Shown here: positions 1 through 7,550 of the stretch, piece after piece
How positions within the stretch are numbered: the first letter of the stretch is position 1
How the letters are laid out: each line of letters starts with the position of its first letter
Source of the DNA: Arcobacter sp. EP1
GTDB lineage: Bacteria; Campylobacterota; Campylobacteria; Campylobacterales; Arcobacteraceae
Assembly (NCBI GenBank): GCA_001655195.1
Contig: LPNY01000158.1
Location: forward strand, 77,615 to 141,614
Length of the DNA stretch: 64,000 nt
Reading direction: 5' to 3'
Program-made: the position numbers and the translations under genes
Notes under the pieces: model-generated
The model's input: only the letters and a program-made list of their open reading frames with translations
Told to the model about the DNA's origin: nothing
Databases searched by the model: none

Positions 1-312
1 ATAGACACGCAGTACTGTTTCATGTTCTTTATTAGTTTTGTCAATATTTTCAGAAGCAACTCTTTTTACATCTTTAAAATATTTTAAGGATAAAGAGATT
101 TTTAAATACTTAACAAGATATTCATCTTTTTGGCTTTTATTAAAAAGTTCTAAATAAAGCTTTCGCGCTTCATTGATATTCCCTTGTCGCTCATACTCTA
201 AGGCATATACAATATATAAGTCTTCTCGTGGAAAGACTTGTTTATCCATTTGTGCAAATAAAGATGTACTTACCAATAAAAAAATAGTTATAAATCGCGT
301 ATAGCTGGACAC
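1..312 (-). CDS. Secreted TPR-like protein, C-terminal part cut by window edge
   Basis: The reading frame runs off the left edge. It opens with a hydrophobic signal-like stretch (RFITIFLLVSTSLFA) ending in FAQ, then a helical segment (ALEYERQGNINEARKLYLELF) shaped like a tetratricopeptide repeat, so the product is probably a periplasmic or outer-membrane-associated TPR protein. No ATG precedes the signal; I chose GTG at 312-310, which overlaps the end of the upstream Cys-cluster gene by 25 bases. It is the last visible gene of a minus-strand run of three. Only about 104 residues are visible, so the family cannot be named. Confidence 0.65.
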   Translation of the reverse strand, partial: MSSYTRFITIFLLVSTSLFAQMDKQVFPREDLYIVYALEYERQGNINEARKLYLELFNKSQKDEYLVKYLKISLSLKYFKDVKRVASENIDKTNKEHETVLRVY

Positions 313-668
313 TCTTCTTTTACCTCATTTATATTTTCTTTAAAATAGTTCCAAAAAGGAAACGTTCGACACTGACTTGGTCGTGCTTCATAAATAGAAC
401 ACTGTTTTTTTTCTAAATCAAAAAAAACACATGCATAGTTGTTTTCATCAAGTACTCTCTCTTTTATGGAGTACTTATATCCTACCTTTTTTAAATATTG
501 TAGTCCAAGTTCATCTATAGAAAGATTTAAATGGGAAGCTAGTTTAGTAATTTCAGCTTTATTTATCCAAATATAACCTGACTCTCCAATACAGCAGTTT
601 CCTTCGCATGCATCACAGGCACTTGGCTCAAAAGCATAAGGAAAATCTTCTTGGGTTAACAGATTCAT
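288..668 (-). CDS. YkgJ-type cysteine cluster protein
   Basis: A 126-residue protein with the Cys pattern of the YkgJ/UPF0153 family (putative Zn- or Fe-binding CxxCxxxCC cluster). The N-terminal motif CDACEGNCC lies near residues 18-26, and further cysteines follow in CVFF, QCSIYEARPSQCRTFPFW, which is the family's C-terminal signature. The family's molecular role is not established. Its ATG overlaps the stop of the methyltransferase gene by four bases (ATGA), so the two are translationally coupled. Confidence 0.85.
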   Translation of the reverse strand: MNLLTQEDFPYAFEPSACDACEGNCCIGESGYIWINKAEITKLASHLNLSIDELGLQYLKKVGYKYSIKERVLDENNYACVFFDLEKKQCSIYEARPSQCRTFPFWNYFKENINEVKEECPAIRDL

Positions 669-1378
669 GATAATTCAACCTTTATACTGTGCGTCGCTGA
701 GTGTGAATAGATAGCTTCTACCTCTTTTGTAAATTCACCCTCATCAAAAACATATAAAGCGGGTAAAACTTTAGTTAATGATTTTGAATTTTTTCGAGCG
801 TAAACTAAAATCAATGTTGCATCTTTACTTTTATTAGGATGTACAAACTGTAAAGCTTCTACATTAAACTTATACTTATTTAATAAAATCATAATATCGT
901 TAATTTGCTTAACATCATAACAGAAAAAGAACTTGCCATCACTTTTTAAAACGCGTGCTGTTGTAGCGATAAACAGCTCCAAAGGAAGAGAGTCATTATA
1001 TCGTGCAATTTTAAGACTCTCGTTATCACTTTTAATAACATTACCATGATAAAAAGGAGGATTAGAGACACACATATCAAAAGACTTATCAAATTTGAGT
1101 TCTTGATATTTCCCTTTATATAAATGTGTATCTATCTTGTTATTCTTTGCGTTACGCGTTGAGAGTTCTTGAAAGGCCTCTTGAACCTCACACTGATGTA
1201 AGGCAAGTCTTGGGTTGTCCCTTGCAACCAGTAGTCCTAATATGCCACTACCACTTCCTATATCCAATAGGTCACCTCGTACATTTTTAAATATCTTTAA
1301 TGATTGTAAAATAAAATGGTGTAAAAAGTGGGTATCACTGTTATAGCAATACCCATTGGCAGGCTGGTATAAAAGCAC
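665..1378 (-). CDS. Class I SAM methyltransferase, TrmN6/YfiC-like
   Basis: The 237-residue protein has the SAM-binding glycine motif LLDIGSGSGILGLL and the adenine-N6 methyltransferase motif NPPFY (in SNPPFYHGN), as in TrmN6, which methylates A37 of tRNA1(Val). The opening QPANGYCYNSDTHFL also fits that family, which recognises a Q-x-x-x-GYR-like N-terminus. Start is GTG at 1378, preceded by GAGGAT at suitable spacing. It heads an operon with the YkgJ-like gene. Substrate assignment to tRNA rather than protein is inference; N6-adenine or glutamine methylation by related enzymes cannot be excluded. Confidence 0.75.
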   Translation of the reverse strand: MLLYQPANGYCYNSDTHFLHHFILQSLKIFKNVRGDLLDIGSGSGILGLLVARDNPRLALHQCEVQEAFQELSTRNAKNNKIDTHLYKGKYQELKFDKSFDMCVSNPPFYHGNVIKSDNESLKIARYNDSLPLELFIATTARVLKSDGKFFFCYDVKQINDIMILLNKYKFNVEALQFVHPNKSKDATLILVYARKNSKSLTKVLPALYVFDEGEFTKEVEAIYSHSATHSIKVELS

Positions 1379-1731
1379 TCATTATCCTCGTATATAAATT
1401 TTGAGATTATATCCAATACCAAATTAAATACTAACTTTATATATACGTGTATACCCAAAGCACCTTCCCTACTCCTTTAACGCCTACTATGAATAATCGT
1501 TACTTTAGAAAACATGAGCATATGCAAAATAGGTGTAAAATAGTCCTATTTTGCAATATTGAAACTCATTACTAGTTGAAATTTTCAGCTGTTGCAAAAT
1601 GTAACATGACTTAAATTCACATTAATATTTTAAGATATTAATTTTACTTTACTAATAATATAGGTTATCATCATATCAGTAATATTTGAGATGTGTCTCT
1701 AAGTATTTATATAAAAATTTAAGGGGAAAAA
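1379..1731. promoter_or_regulatory. Long divergent upstream region of oorDABC
   Basis: These 353 bases separate the minus-strand methyltransferase from oorD and hold no credible gene. They contain an 11-bp inverted repeat (1523-1533 and 1545-1555) and a third copy of its outer octamer TGCAAAAT at 1593-1600. The oorD ribosome binding site AAGGGG lies at about 1720-1726. I cannot place a confident -10/-35 pair. Confidence 0.6.
1523..1555. promoter_or_regulatory. Perfect inverted repeat upstream of oor operon, putative operator
   Basis: TGCAAAATAGG at 1523-1533 is repeated in inverse as CCTATTTTGCA at 1545-1555, with an 11-nt spacer. There is no T-run after either arm and no gene ends here in the + direction, so a regulator binding site is more likely than a terminator. 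The octamer TGCAAAAT recurs at 1593-1600. Confidence 0.45.
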
Positions 1732-2049
1732 ATGGCAATTATGGAAGCTCCAGCAAATACTCCAGTATGGATTGATACTGTAAGATGTAAAGCATGTGAT
1801 GTGTGTGTATCTGTATGTCCTGCAGGTGTTATCGCGATGGTACCAGAACCAACTTCAACACTTGGTGCAATGATTAGTGTACAAAATCCAGAGTCTTGTA
1901 TTGGATGTAACGACTGTGAATTACAATGTCCTGACTTTGCAATTTACGTTGCAGATAAAAAAGAATACAAGTTCGCAAAATTAACGGATGAAGCAAAAGA
2001 GAGATCAGAAGCTATCATAAAAAATAACTATAGAGCATTAGGCGTATAA
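1732..2049 (+). CDS. oorD: 2-oxoglutarate:acceptor oxidoreductase delta subunit (ferredoxin-like)
   Basis: A 105-residue 2[4Fe-4S] ferredoxin with two complete cluster motifs: C19, C22, C25, C29 and C56, C59, C62, C66. It carries electrons between the catalytic subunits and the acceptor in the OorDABC complex, which makes or consumes succinyl-CoA from 2-oxoglutarate and CoA with ferredoxin or flavodoxin as partner. The gene opens the oorDABC operon in the order usual for Campylobacterota, 9 bases before oorA. The ATG is preceded by AAGGGGAAAA. A second in-frame ATG at codon 4 is possible but lacks its own binding site. Confidence 0.93.
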   Translation: MAIMEAPANTPVWIDTVRCKACDVCVSVCPAGVIAMVPEPTSTLGAMISVQNPESCIGCNDCELQCPDFAIYVADKKEYKFAKLTDEAKERSEAIIKNNYRALGV

Positions 2050-2058
2050 GGAGAATTA

Positions 2059-3189
2059 ATGGCTAGAGAAATAATTTCAACTGGTAACGATTTAGCAGCA
2101 ATTGCATCTGTAGATGCAGGTTGTGAGTTTTTTGGTGGGTATCCGCTTACTCCTTCAAGTGAAGTAATGCATACAATTTCTGACCTATTACCAGCAGCTG
2201 GTGGAGCTGCTATTCAAATGGAAGATGAAATAGCAGGTATTTGTTGTGCAATTGGTGCAGCAATGACTGGTAAAAGATCATGTACTGCAACTTCAGGTCC
2301 TGGTATCTCTTTAAAATCAGAGAATATTGGTCTTGCGTTTATTGCAGAAGTACCTTTAGTAATTGTAAATGTAATGAGAGGTGGTCCATCAACTGGTCTT
2401 CCTACAAGAGTTTCACAAGGTGATATCCTTCAAGCAAAAACTCCTACACACGGTGATTACAAATCAATCACATTATGTGCAGGTACATTGTCTGAGTGTT
2501 ACACTGAAACTGTAAGAGCGTATAACTTAGCAGACAGATTTATGCAACCAGTATTCGTTCTTTTAGACGAAACAATTGGTCACATGAGTGGTAAAGCTGT
2601 GCTTCCAACATTAGAAGAAGTTAAAGCTGGAATTGTTCCAAGAAAAACTTTTGACGGTCCAGCATCTGACTATAGACCATACGATGTTCCAAATGACCAA
2701 CCAGCAGTACTTAACCCAATGTTTAAAGGGTACAAGTATCACTATACTGGATTACATCATGATGCACATGGACACCCAACTGAAGATGAGCAAAAATGTG
2801 ATGACTTAATCAAAAGATTATTCAGAAAAGTTGATAACTTTACAGATGAAATTGAATCAAATGAAGAGTATATGATGGACGATGCTGAAATCGTAATCAT
2901 TGCTTATGGTTCTATGGCTTTATCAGTTAAAGAAGCAGTAAATAGATTAAGAGACGAAGGACTTAAAGTTGGTATGTTTAGACCAATTACTTTATGGCCA
3001 AGTCCTGAAAAAAGAATCAAAGAAATTACAGATTCTGTACAAAAAGTTCTTGTAACTGAGTTAAACTTAGGTCAATACTTACAAGAGATTGAAAGAGTAA
3101 GTGGTAGAAGAGATTTTGATACACTGTTTAAAGCAAACGGTCGTCCAATTGCTCCAGTTGAAATAGTAGAAAAAGTGAGAGGAATGTAA
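2059..3189 (+). CDS. oorA: 2-oxoglutarate:acceptor oxidoreductase alpha subunit
   Basis: The 376-residue product has the N-terminal pyruvate:ferredoxin oxidoreductase-type domain I fold, with FFGGYPLTPSSEV and the TSGPGISLKSE motif that helps hold the thiamine diphosphate and substrate, and a C-terminal domain starting around residue 275 (DAEIVIIAYGSMALSVKEAV) that contacts CoA in this family. It pairs with OorB to form the catalytic unit that decarboxylates 2-oxoglutarate to succinyl-CoA or, in reductive TCA-cycle organisms, runs in reverse. The ATG follows AGGAG at good spacing. Length and gene order match other oorDABC operons. Confidence 0.95.
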   Translation: MAREIISTGNDLAAIASVDAGCEFFGGYPLTPSSEVMHTISDLLPAAGGAAIQMEDEIAGICCAIGAAMTGKRSCTATSGPGISLKSENIGLAFIAEVPLVIVNVMRGGPSTGLPTRVSQGDILQAKTPTHGDYKSITLCAGTLSECYTETVRAYNLADRFMQPVFVLLDETIGHMSGKAVLPTLEEVKAGIVPRKTFDGPASDYRPYDVPNDQPAVLNPMFKGYKYHYTGLHHDAHGHPTEDEQKCDDLIKRLFRKVDNFTDEIESNEEYMMDDAEIVIIAYGSMALSVKEAVNRLRDEGLKVGMFRPITLWPSPEKRIKEITDSVQKVLVTELNLGQYLQEIERVSGRRDFDTLFKANGRPIAPVEIVEKVRGM

Positions 3190-3190
3190 T

Positions 3191-4024
3191 ATGGCTTTTA
3201 ATTATGACGAATATCTAAGAACTAACAAAATGCCAACACTTTGGTGTTGGGGATGTGGTGATGGTGTAATTTTAAAAGCATTCATCAGAGCAATTGATAA
3301 ACTTGGTTGGAAGATGGATGATATCTGTGTTGTTTCAGGAATTGGTTGTTCAGGAAGATTTTCTTCTTATGTTAACTGTAACACAATTCACACTACTCAC
3401 GGTAGAACTATTGCTTATGCAACAGGTGTAAAATTAGCTAACCCAGATAAAAAAGTTTTCTGTATCACTGGTGATGGTGACGGACTTGCAATTGGTGGTA
3501 ACCATACAATTCACGGATGTAGAAGAAATATCGATATTAACCATATCGTTATTAACAACTTCATCTACGGTTTAACTAACTCACAAACTTCTCCAACTAC
3601 TCCTCAAGGTATGTGGACAGTAACAATGAAAAGAGGAAATATTGATCCTACTTTCAATGCGTGTGATTTAGCAATTGGAGCTGGAGCTTCATTTGTAGCA
3701 AGAGAAACTATGCTTGATCCTAAAAAACTTGAGAGAGTTTTTGTTAAAGGGTTTGAACATAACGGTTACTCTTTCTTTGATGTATTCTCTAACTGTCACG
3801 TAAACTTAGGTAGAAAAAACAAAATGAACTCAGCTATGGCTAACTTAGAGTGGATTGATAAAATTTCAATGGCTAAAACTAAGTTTGACAAGTTAAGTCC
3901 AGAAGAGCAAGAAGGGTTATTCCCTACTGGTATCTTAAAACAAGATACTGAAGCACTTGAATATACTGATTCGTATGCAAAATTAAAAGATGCATATGCT
4001 AATAAAACTACGGTTCAATTATAA
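3191..4024 (+). CDS. oorB: 2-oxoglutarate:acceptor oxidoreductase beta subunit
   Basis: This 277-residue subunit binds thiamine diphosphate and a [4Fe-4S] cluster. The cluster cysteines are visible in LWCWGCGDG (C19, C22) and GIGCSGR; the ThDP/Mg motif is GDGDGLAIGGNH followed by NNFIYGLTNSQTSPTT. It starts one base after the oorA stop, so translation is probably coupled. Together with OorA it performs oxidative decarboxylation of 2-oxoglutarate. The choice of 2-oxoglutarate over pyruvate or branched-chain 2-oxoacids rests on the DABC subunit order and overall resemblance to the Campylobacter/Helicobacter enzyme. Confidence 0.95.
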   Translation: MAFNYDEYLRTNKMPTLWCWGCGDGVILKAFIRAIDKLGWKMDDICVVSGIGCSGRFSSYVNCNTIHTTHGRTIAYATGVKLANPDKKVFCITGDGDGLAIGGNHTIHGCRRNIDINHIVINNFIYGLTNSQTSPTTPQGMWTVTMKRGNIDPTFNACDLAIGAGASFVARETMLDPKKLERVFVKGFEHNGYSFFDVFSNCHVNLGRKNKMNSAMANLEWIDKISMAKTKFDKLSPEEQEGLFPTGILKQDTEALEYTDSYAKLKDAYANKTTVQL

Positions 4025-4035
4025 GGAGAACACAG

Positions 4036-4593
4036 ATGGCTAGAACATTAATGAGATTTACTGGTGTTGGTGGACAAGGTGTTCTTCTTGCTGGTTCTAT
4101 TTTTGCAGCTGCAAAAATTAATGCTGGTGGAAATGGACTAAAAACTTCAACATATACTTCACAAGTAAGAGGTGGAGCAACAGTTGTTGATATTACTTTA
4201 GAAGATGAAGAGATTTTATATCCTTACGCAAATGATGGCGAAATTGATTTCATGTTATCAGTTGCACAAGTATCTTATGATCAATTCAAATACGGTGTAA
4301 AAGATGGTGGGGTTATCGTTGTTGAGCCTAACTTAGTACACCCAACTGAAGAAGATAAAAAAAGATGGAAGATCTATGAGATTCCTATTATTACAATTGC
4401 AAAAGAAGAAATCGGAAACGTGATTACTCAATCAGTTCTTGCTTTATCTATTGCAAACTTTATGACAGGTGAAACTGTTGATAATGATATTTTAAGAACT
4501 ACAATGCTTAGCAAAGTACCTAAAAAAGTTCATGATATCAATAATAAAGCGTTTGACTTAGGTCTTCAATACGCGAAAGAAGTTACTGCGTAG
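4036..4593 (+). CDS. oorC: 2-oxoglutarate:acceptor oxidoreductase gamma subunit
   Basis: A 185-residue gamma-domain protein with the family's opening FTGVGGQGVLLAGSI and the STYTSQVRGGATVVDI segment. It completes the four-subunit OorDABC complex. AAGGAG precedes the ATG and only 11 bases separate it from oorB. A long hairpin directly after the stop (4601-4634) probably ends the operon transcript. Confidence 0.95.
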   Translation: MARTLMRFTGVGGQGVLLAGSIFAAAKINAGGNGLKTSTYTSQVRGGATVVDITLEDEEILYPYANDGEIDFMLSVAQVSYDQFKYGVKDGGVIVVEPNLVHPTEEDKKRWKIYEIPIITIAKEEIGNVITQSVLALSIANFMTGETVDNDILRTTMLSKVPKKVHDINNKAFDLGLQYAKEVTA

Positions 4594-4600
4594 ACCTTTC

Positions 4601-4634
4601 TTATAAGCATTTTCCTATGGGAAAGTGCTTATAA
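4601..4634 (+). terminator. Stem-loop at end of oorDABC
   Basis: A 15-bp stem (TTATAAGCATTTTCC at 4601-4615 pairing with 4620-4634, one G-U pair) with a TATG loop follows the oorC stop by seven bases. No long T-run follows, so termination strength is uncertain, but no other explanation is apparent. Confidence 0.65.
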
Positions 4635-4656
4635 ACTACTAAATATATTTCCTTTC

Positions 4657-4992
4657 TTAAAGATTTCTATTTAATACTTCTTTATTCAAACCATCTAAAC
4701 ATGAAACTTCATTTAACGGTGCAAGTATCACTAAAAAATACTCAACTAATAGAATTACCATTATTGCTTCAAAAAATTGCAAAACTAAATTCTCAAAATA
4801 ATGAGGCATTAATAAAAATATAAAGATTACTGCAATAATAGGAATAGCAAATGAATAGTAATACTTAAAGAACACACTAAACCATTTATTTGCTTTATAG
4901 CACTTATCATTTATTTTAATTAGTTTTCCTGTTTTAATAGTAAAAATTTTCTCTAGCGAATTTATAAATTTGACTTTTTCTAAAAAATACAT
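4657..4992 (-). CDS. Small two-helix membrane protein of unknown function
   Basis: A 111-residue protein with two clear hydrophobic helices (about residues 45-63, SFAIPIIAVIFIFLLM, and 70-92, LQFFEAIMVILLVEYFLVILAP) and a basic, lysine-rich N-terminal cytoplasmic segment. I do not recognise a family. It stands alone between the oorC terminator and a structured repeat. The ATG has no strong ribosome binding site (upstream sequence is ATT-rich). Confidence 0.55.
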   Translation of the reverse strand: MYFLEKVKFINSLEKIFTIKTGKLIKINDKCYKANKWFSVFFKYYYSFAIPIIAVIFIFLLMPHYFENLVLQFFEAIMVILLVEYFLVILAPLNEVSCLDGLNKEVLNRNL

Positions 4993-5035
4993 ATGTCATA
5001 CTAACAAAAGAATAATAAAATTTATATTTTTTAAA

Positions 5036-5130
5036 AGGTCAAGGCTAAAGGAGAAATTGAAGTGGGAGCATACAAGTAGTATGTGACCATTTCAATTTAG
5101 ACGATAACGCAGAGATTTTGAAAAAGATAA
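5036..5130. repeat. Structured intergenic repeat, copy A
   Basis: Downstream of the SMR exporter gene on the minus strand. It contains an outer 12-bp stem (5054-5065 with 5087-5098, one G-U) and an inner hairpin CATAC/GTATG (5069-5073, 5079-5083), framed by TCAAGGC on the left and ACGCAGAGATT on the right. Copy B at 6077-6195 keeps the same skeleton: CAAGGC, then GGAGC-TAC, a loop, GTA-GTGAC, then AACG-AGA-ATT, with different stem sequences. Confidence 0.6.
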
Positions 5131-5135
5131 ATTTT

Positions 5136-5456
5136 CTAATTTGAAACTAACTTAAGACCTATAATTGATGCTATCAATGTAAAAAGAAAAAACAGTCTCA
5201 TCATACTTGCTGGTTCTTTATAAAAAAAGATTCCAATCAAAATAGTACCAACTGCTCCAATTCCTGTCCAAACTGCATAAGCTGTGCCAATTGGAATACT
5301 ATTAGTAGCTTTAGTTAAACAATAAAAACTACTAACCGCAAAAACTAAAAAAATAAGTGTTGGATAAAGTTTTGTAAAATTTTCTGTTAATTTTAACATA
5401 CTTGCAAATCCTACTTCAAGCACTCCTGCTAACAATAGATATGCCCATGCTGTCAT
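5136..5456 (-). CDS. sugE: Small multidrug resistance family exporter, SugE/Gdx type
   Basis: A 106-residue, four-helix protein of the SMR family. The essential proton/substrate-coupling glutamate is E14 in GVLEVGFA. The segment IPIGTAYAVWTGIGAVGT is characteristic of the SugE/Gdx subgroup, which exports guanidinium and some quaternary ammonium compounds, rather than of EmrE. No guanidine riboswitch is visible upstream; instead the gene is divergent from a MarR regulator and two dyad operators lie in between. AAGGAT precedes the ATG. Substrate remains inference. Confidence 0.87.
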   Translation of the reverse strand: MTAWAYLLLAGVLEVGFASMLKLTENFTKLYPTLIFLVFAVSSFYCLTKATNSIPIGTAYAVWTGIGAVGTILIGIFFYKEPASMMRLFFLFTLIASIIGLKLVSN

Positions 5457-5480
5457 AAATATCCTTTTAAATTATTTATT

Positions 5481-5497
5481 ATCTTTCCTAGAAAGAC
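5481..5497. promoter_or_regulatory. MarR-type operator 1 (sugE side)
   Basis: TCTTTC-cta-GAAAGA at 5482-5496, a dyad with 6-bp arms and a 3-nt centre. The same dyad recurs exactly 50 bp to the right (5531-5547). It lies just upstream of the sugE ribosome binding site, where bound protein would block sugE transcription. Confidence 0.7.
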
Positions 5498-5530
5498 ATA
5501 TAGAACTATAACACTTAAAAACTTATAACT

Positions 5531-5547
5531 ATCTTTCTCGGAAAGAT
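5531..5547. promoter_or_regulatory. MarR-type operator 2 (marR side)
   Basis: ATCTTTC-tcg-GAAAGAT is a perfect dyad with 7-bp arms. It ends 13 bases before the TATAAT of the marR gene, so it covers the -35 region and would give autorepression. Its start is exactly 50 bp from operator 1, about five helical turns, placing both on the same DNA face. Confidence 0.72.
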
Positions 5548-5560
5548 TAATTTTCTATGG

Positions 5561-5566
5561 TATAAT
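5561..5566 (+). promoter_or_regulatory. -10 box of the marR gene, predicted leaderless transcript
   Basis: A consensus TATAAT ends 6 nt before the ATG at 5573, and no ribosome binding site is present. Transcription would start at or next to the A of the start codon. Confidence 0.6.
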
Positions 5567-5572
5567 TATCAC

Positions 5573-6058
5573 ATGAATATAAAACAGTTTGAAACCAATC
5601 TAAGAAATGTTAAAAGCTTTAGTCCAGAAGTTTACAAAGAGACCATGAAACTCTCTATTCCTTTTTTTATATTGCACAAAAGTCTTTATGAACAAGGGAA
5701 TCAACTTTTAAAAGATGAGTTTGCTTTAAACCAAAGTGAACTTGATGTTCTCTCTGCACTTTATTATATGACAGACGGTACTTTTACCATGAGTCCAACC
5801 TCTCTTTATGATGTTATGTTATTTAGTTCAGGAGGAATGACCAAGGTACTAAAAAAGCTAGAAAGCAAAAGTTACATAAAACGTACAGATAATGCTCAAG
5901 ATAAACGAAGTAAATTAGTAGTGCTAACACAAAAAGGAAAAGAAGCCACTCAAAATGCACTAAAAGACGTTGTTAATCTTGAAGACAAGTATTTTAGTAA
6001 GTTAGACGTAAAAGAGCAGAAACTCTTTCGTGAGTTACTATTAAAAGTACTTTATTAG
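5573..6058 (+). CDS. MarR family transcriptional regulator
   Basis: A 161-residue winged-helix protein. The recognition-helix region is TMSPTSLYDVMLFSSGGMTKVLKKLESKSYIKR followed by the wing D-KRSKLVVLTQKGKE, the MarR hallmark. It is divergent from the SMR exporter gene and two near-identical dyads lie between them, so it most likely represses both genes and is released by an exporter substrate. There is no Shine-Dalgarno sequence before the ATG and a TATAAT sits 6 nt upstream, pointing to a leaderless message. Confidence 0.9.
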   Translation: MNIKQFETNLRNVKSFSPEVYKETMKLSIPFFILHKSLYEQGNQLLKDEFALNQSELDVLSALYYMTDGTFTMSPTSLYDVMLFSSGGMTKVLKKLESKSYIKRTDNAQDKRSKLVVLTQKGKEATQNALKDVVNLEDKYFSKLDVKEQKLFRELLLKVLY

Positions 6059-6076
6059 AATATACTCAAAATTCTA

Positions 6077-6195
6077 AAAACTCATCTTTTATTCAAGTTC
6101 AAGGCAGACAAAAACTTTTTAAAGGAGCTTACTGGAGTAAGTGACTGCAAAAAAGTTTGCAGTCGAACGTAGAAATTGGATAAAAGATGAGTTTT
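6077..6195. repeat. Structured intergenic repeat, copy B, between convergent genes
   Basis: Outer arms AAAACTCATCTTTTAT (6077-6092) and its perfect inverse (6180-6195) enclose a hairpin CTTAC-TGGA-GTAAG (6128-6141) and a second perfect 8-bp hairpin GACTGCAA/TTGCAGTC (6143-6150, 6157-6164). It fills the whole gap between the marR stop and the HD gene stop and overlaps the latter's stop codon. It may act as a two-way terminator. Its skeleton matches copy A at 5036-5130. Confidence 0.65.
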
Positions 6196-6733
6196 ATTTG
6201 ATGTAGACTCTATATTCTTGAATTTTCTGTTCTAATCTTTGGGATAAGTGCATATCACAATTCTTCAGACACGACAAAATAAACTTTGCCTCTTTTTGGT
6301 AGTTAAAAATCTTTTCACTATCCCAGTGTTGGGGTGGTTTTTGCATATTTGTGATTCTATCGGCTAATTTTACCATCTGTATCTCATAAGGTTGGGTTAA
6401 TAACTTATTAATGCTATCTGCCATCTGCTCTTTTCGTGGTAGTGTTTCATCTTTGGTTAGGGCATCCACTGCTTCTGCAATCTCAAGTCCAAACTCATCA
6501 AAGATATCATCATAGGTTACATCCGTATCTTCTATAGTGTCATGTAAAAGAGCAACAGTGATTGCTTTATTTGATTTTTCAATCTCAACGTTAGCCTCTT
6601 CACATGCATGCATAACTTCCATAGTAACAGAAACGAGATGGGTTAAATAAGGTAATCCATAAGGTGTTTTTTGCTCACCATGAGCATTGGCCGCAAAATT
6701 TAACGCTTTTAAATAGACTTCTTGTTTAAACAT
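6194..6733 (-). CDS. HD-domain hydrolase, RelA/SpoT-hydrolase (MESH1) type
   Basis: A 179-residue single-domain HD protein. Metal ligands are H18 and H32 region (AHGEQKTPYGLPYLTH) and the HD pair H64-D65 followed by E68-D69 (HDTIEDTD), the arrangement of ppGpp hydrolase domains and of small alarmone hydrolases such as MESH1. A later KLADRITNM supplies the distal Asp. No synthetase domain is present. It could hydrolyse (p)ppGpp or NADPH, or be a related phosphohydrolase; this is inference. Its start overlaps the end of the exonuclease gene by eight bases, so the two are co-translated. Confidence 0.75.
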   Translation of the reverse strand: MFKQEVYLKALNFAANAHGEQKTPYGLPYLTHLVSVTMEVMHACEEANVEIEKSNKAITVALLHDTIEDTDVTYDDIFDEFGLEIAEAVDALTKDETLPRKEQMADSINKLLTQPYEIQMVKLADRITNMQKPPQHWDSEKIFNYQKEAKFILSCLKNCDMHLSQRLEQKIQEYRVYIK

Positions 6734-7550
6734 GTTTTACCTTTTTATCTTTTGTACGATTTATAATATTATCTGATTTTGAAAATGTAATTAACTCTTC
6801 AGCAAGTTTTACGTCCGAAGGAAGAGCACTCATAGAGTGTTTTAAAATATAAGCGGTACTTAATGCATCGCTGTAGGCACGGTGGTGATTATCAATATCT
6901 ATTTTTAGTAAGGTTTTTAAAAAGTCCAAACCATAACGCTCCGCTTTTATAGTACGTTTTGCCAAATCAATGGTACATAGTTTTCTATTTTCGAGTTTTC
7001 CTAAATCATATTTATTGAAAGATTCTGAAATAAACTTATAGTCAAACTTAATATCGTGAGCAACAAAAACATCATCCTCTAAAAAAAGTTTAAACTCTTG
7101 TAAGACCTTTTCAATGGTTGGAGCATCTTGTAACATATCAGGGGTAATATTGGTCACCTCTTGAATATATTTAGGGATATCTTTTGCATAAACTAACGAA
7201 TCAAATTTATCAACAATTTCGCCATTTTTAAACTTCACAGCACCCAGTTCTATGATTTGACCTTTTTGCACATTACTTCCATTGGTTTCGATATCAACCA
7301 CACAAAATGTCTGTTCATGAATAGGTGTGATATTTGTCTTTAATACCACCTTATCATCGATGATTTCTAAAGGAAACCCATTGGATAAAAAAAGTTCAAA
7401 CTCCAACTCTGCGTTATCAAAAAATCGGTTTTTAAACTTTGAAATTTCTTCTAAAAGTGACTCTAAATTTAATGACTGTGATTTTAATAACCGTGCAAGT
7501 TTATCGCCATTACTAAGAGGTTGTTGAAGTTTTCTTTTTTTAGATTTCAT
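6726..7550 (-). CDS. DnaQ-like 3'-5' exonuclease (DEDDh)
   Basis: The roughly 274-residue protein has an N-terminal helical extension of about 85 residues and then a DEDDh exonuclease domain: VVDIETNG (first Asp and Glu), HDIKFDYKF (second Asp) and HRAYSDALSTAYI (His and Asp). It resembles Pol III epsilon-type proofreading proteins but sits outside a replication operon and may be a DNA or RNA trimming enzyme. I prefer the ATG at 7550 over the upstream TTG at 7565. It overlaps the trpF end by 11 bases. Confidence 0.82.
   Translation of the reverse strand: MKSKKRKLQQPLSNGDKLARLLKSQSLNLESLLEEISKFKNRFFDNAELEFELFLSNGFPLEIIDDKVVLKTNITPIHEQTFCVVDIETNGSNVQKGQIIELGAVKFKNGEIVDKFDSLVYAKDIPKYIQEVTNITPDMLQDAPTIEKVLQEFKLFLEDDVFVAHDIKFDYKFISESFNKYDLGKLENRKLCTIDLAKRTIKAERYGLDFLKTLLKIDIDNHHRAYSDALSTAYILKHSMSALPSDVKLAEELITFSKSDNIINRTKDKKVKHV

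Noticed and set aside
5136-5456. Possible guanidine riboswitch upstream of the SugE/Gdx-type gene
   Set aside because: The 116-base upstream region contains only the MarR dyads and promoter elements; no ykkC-type ACGR loops were seen.
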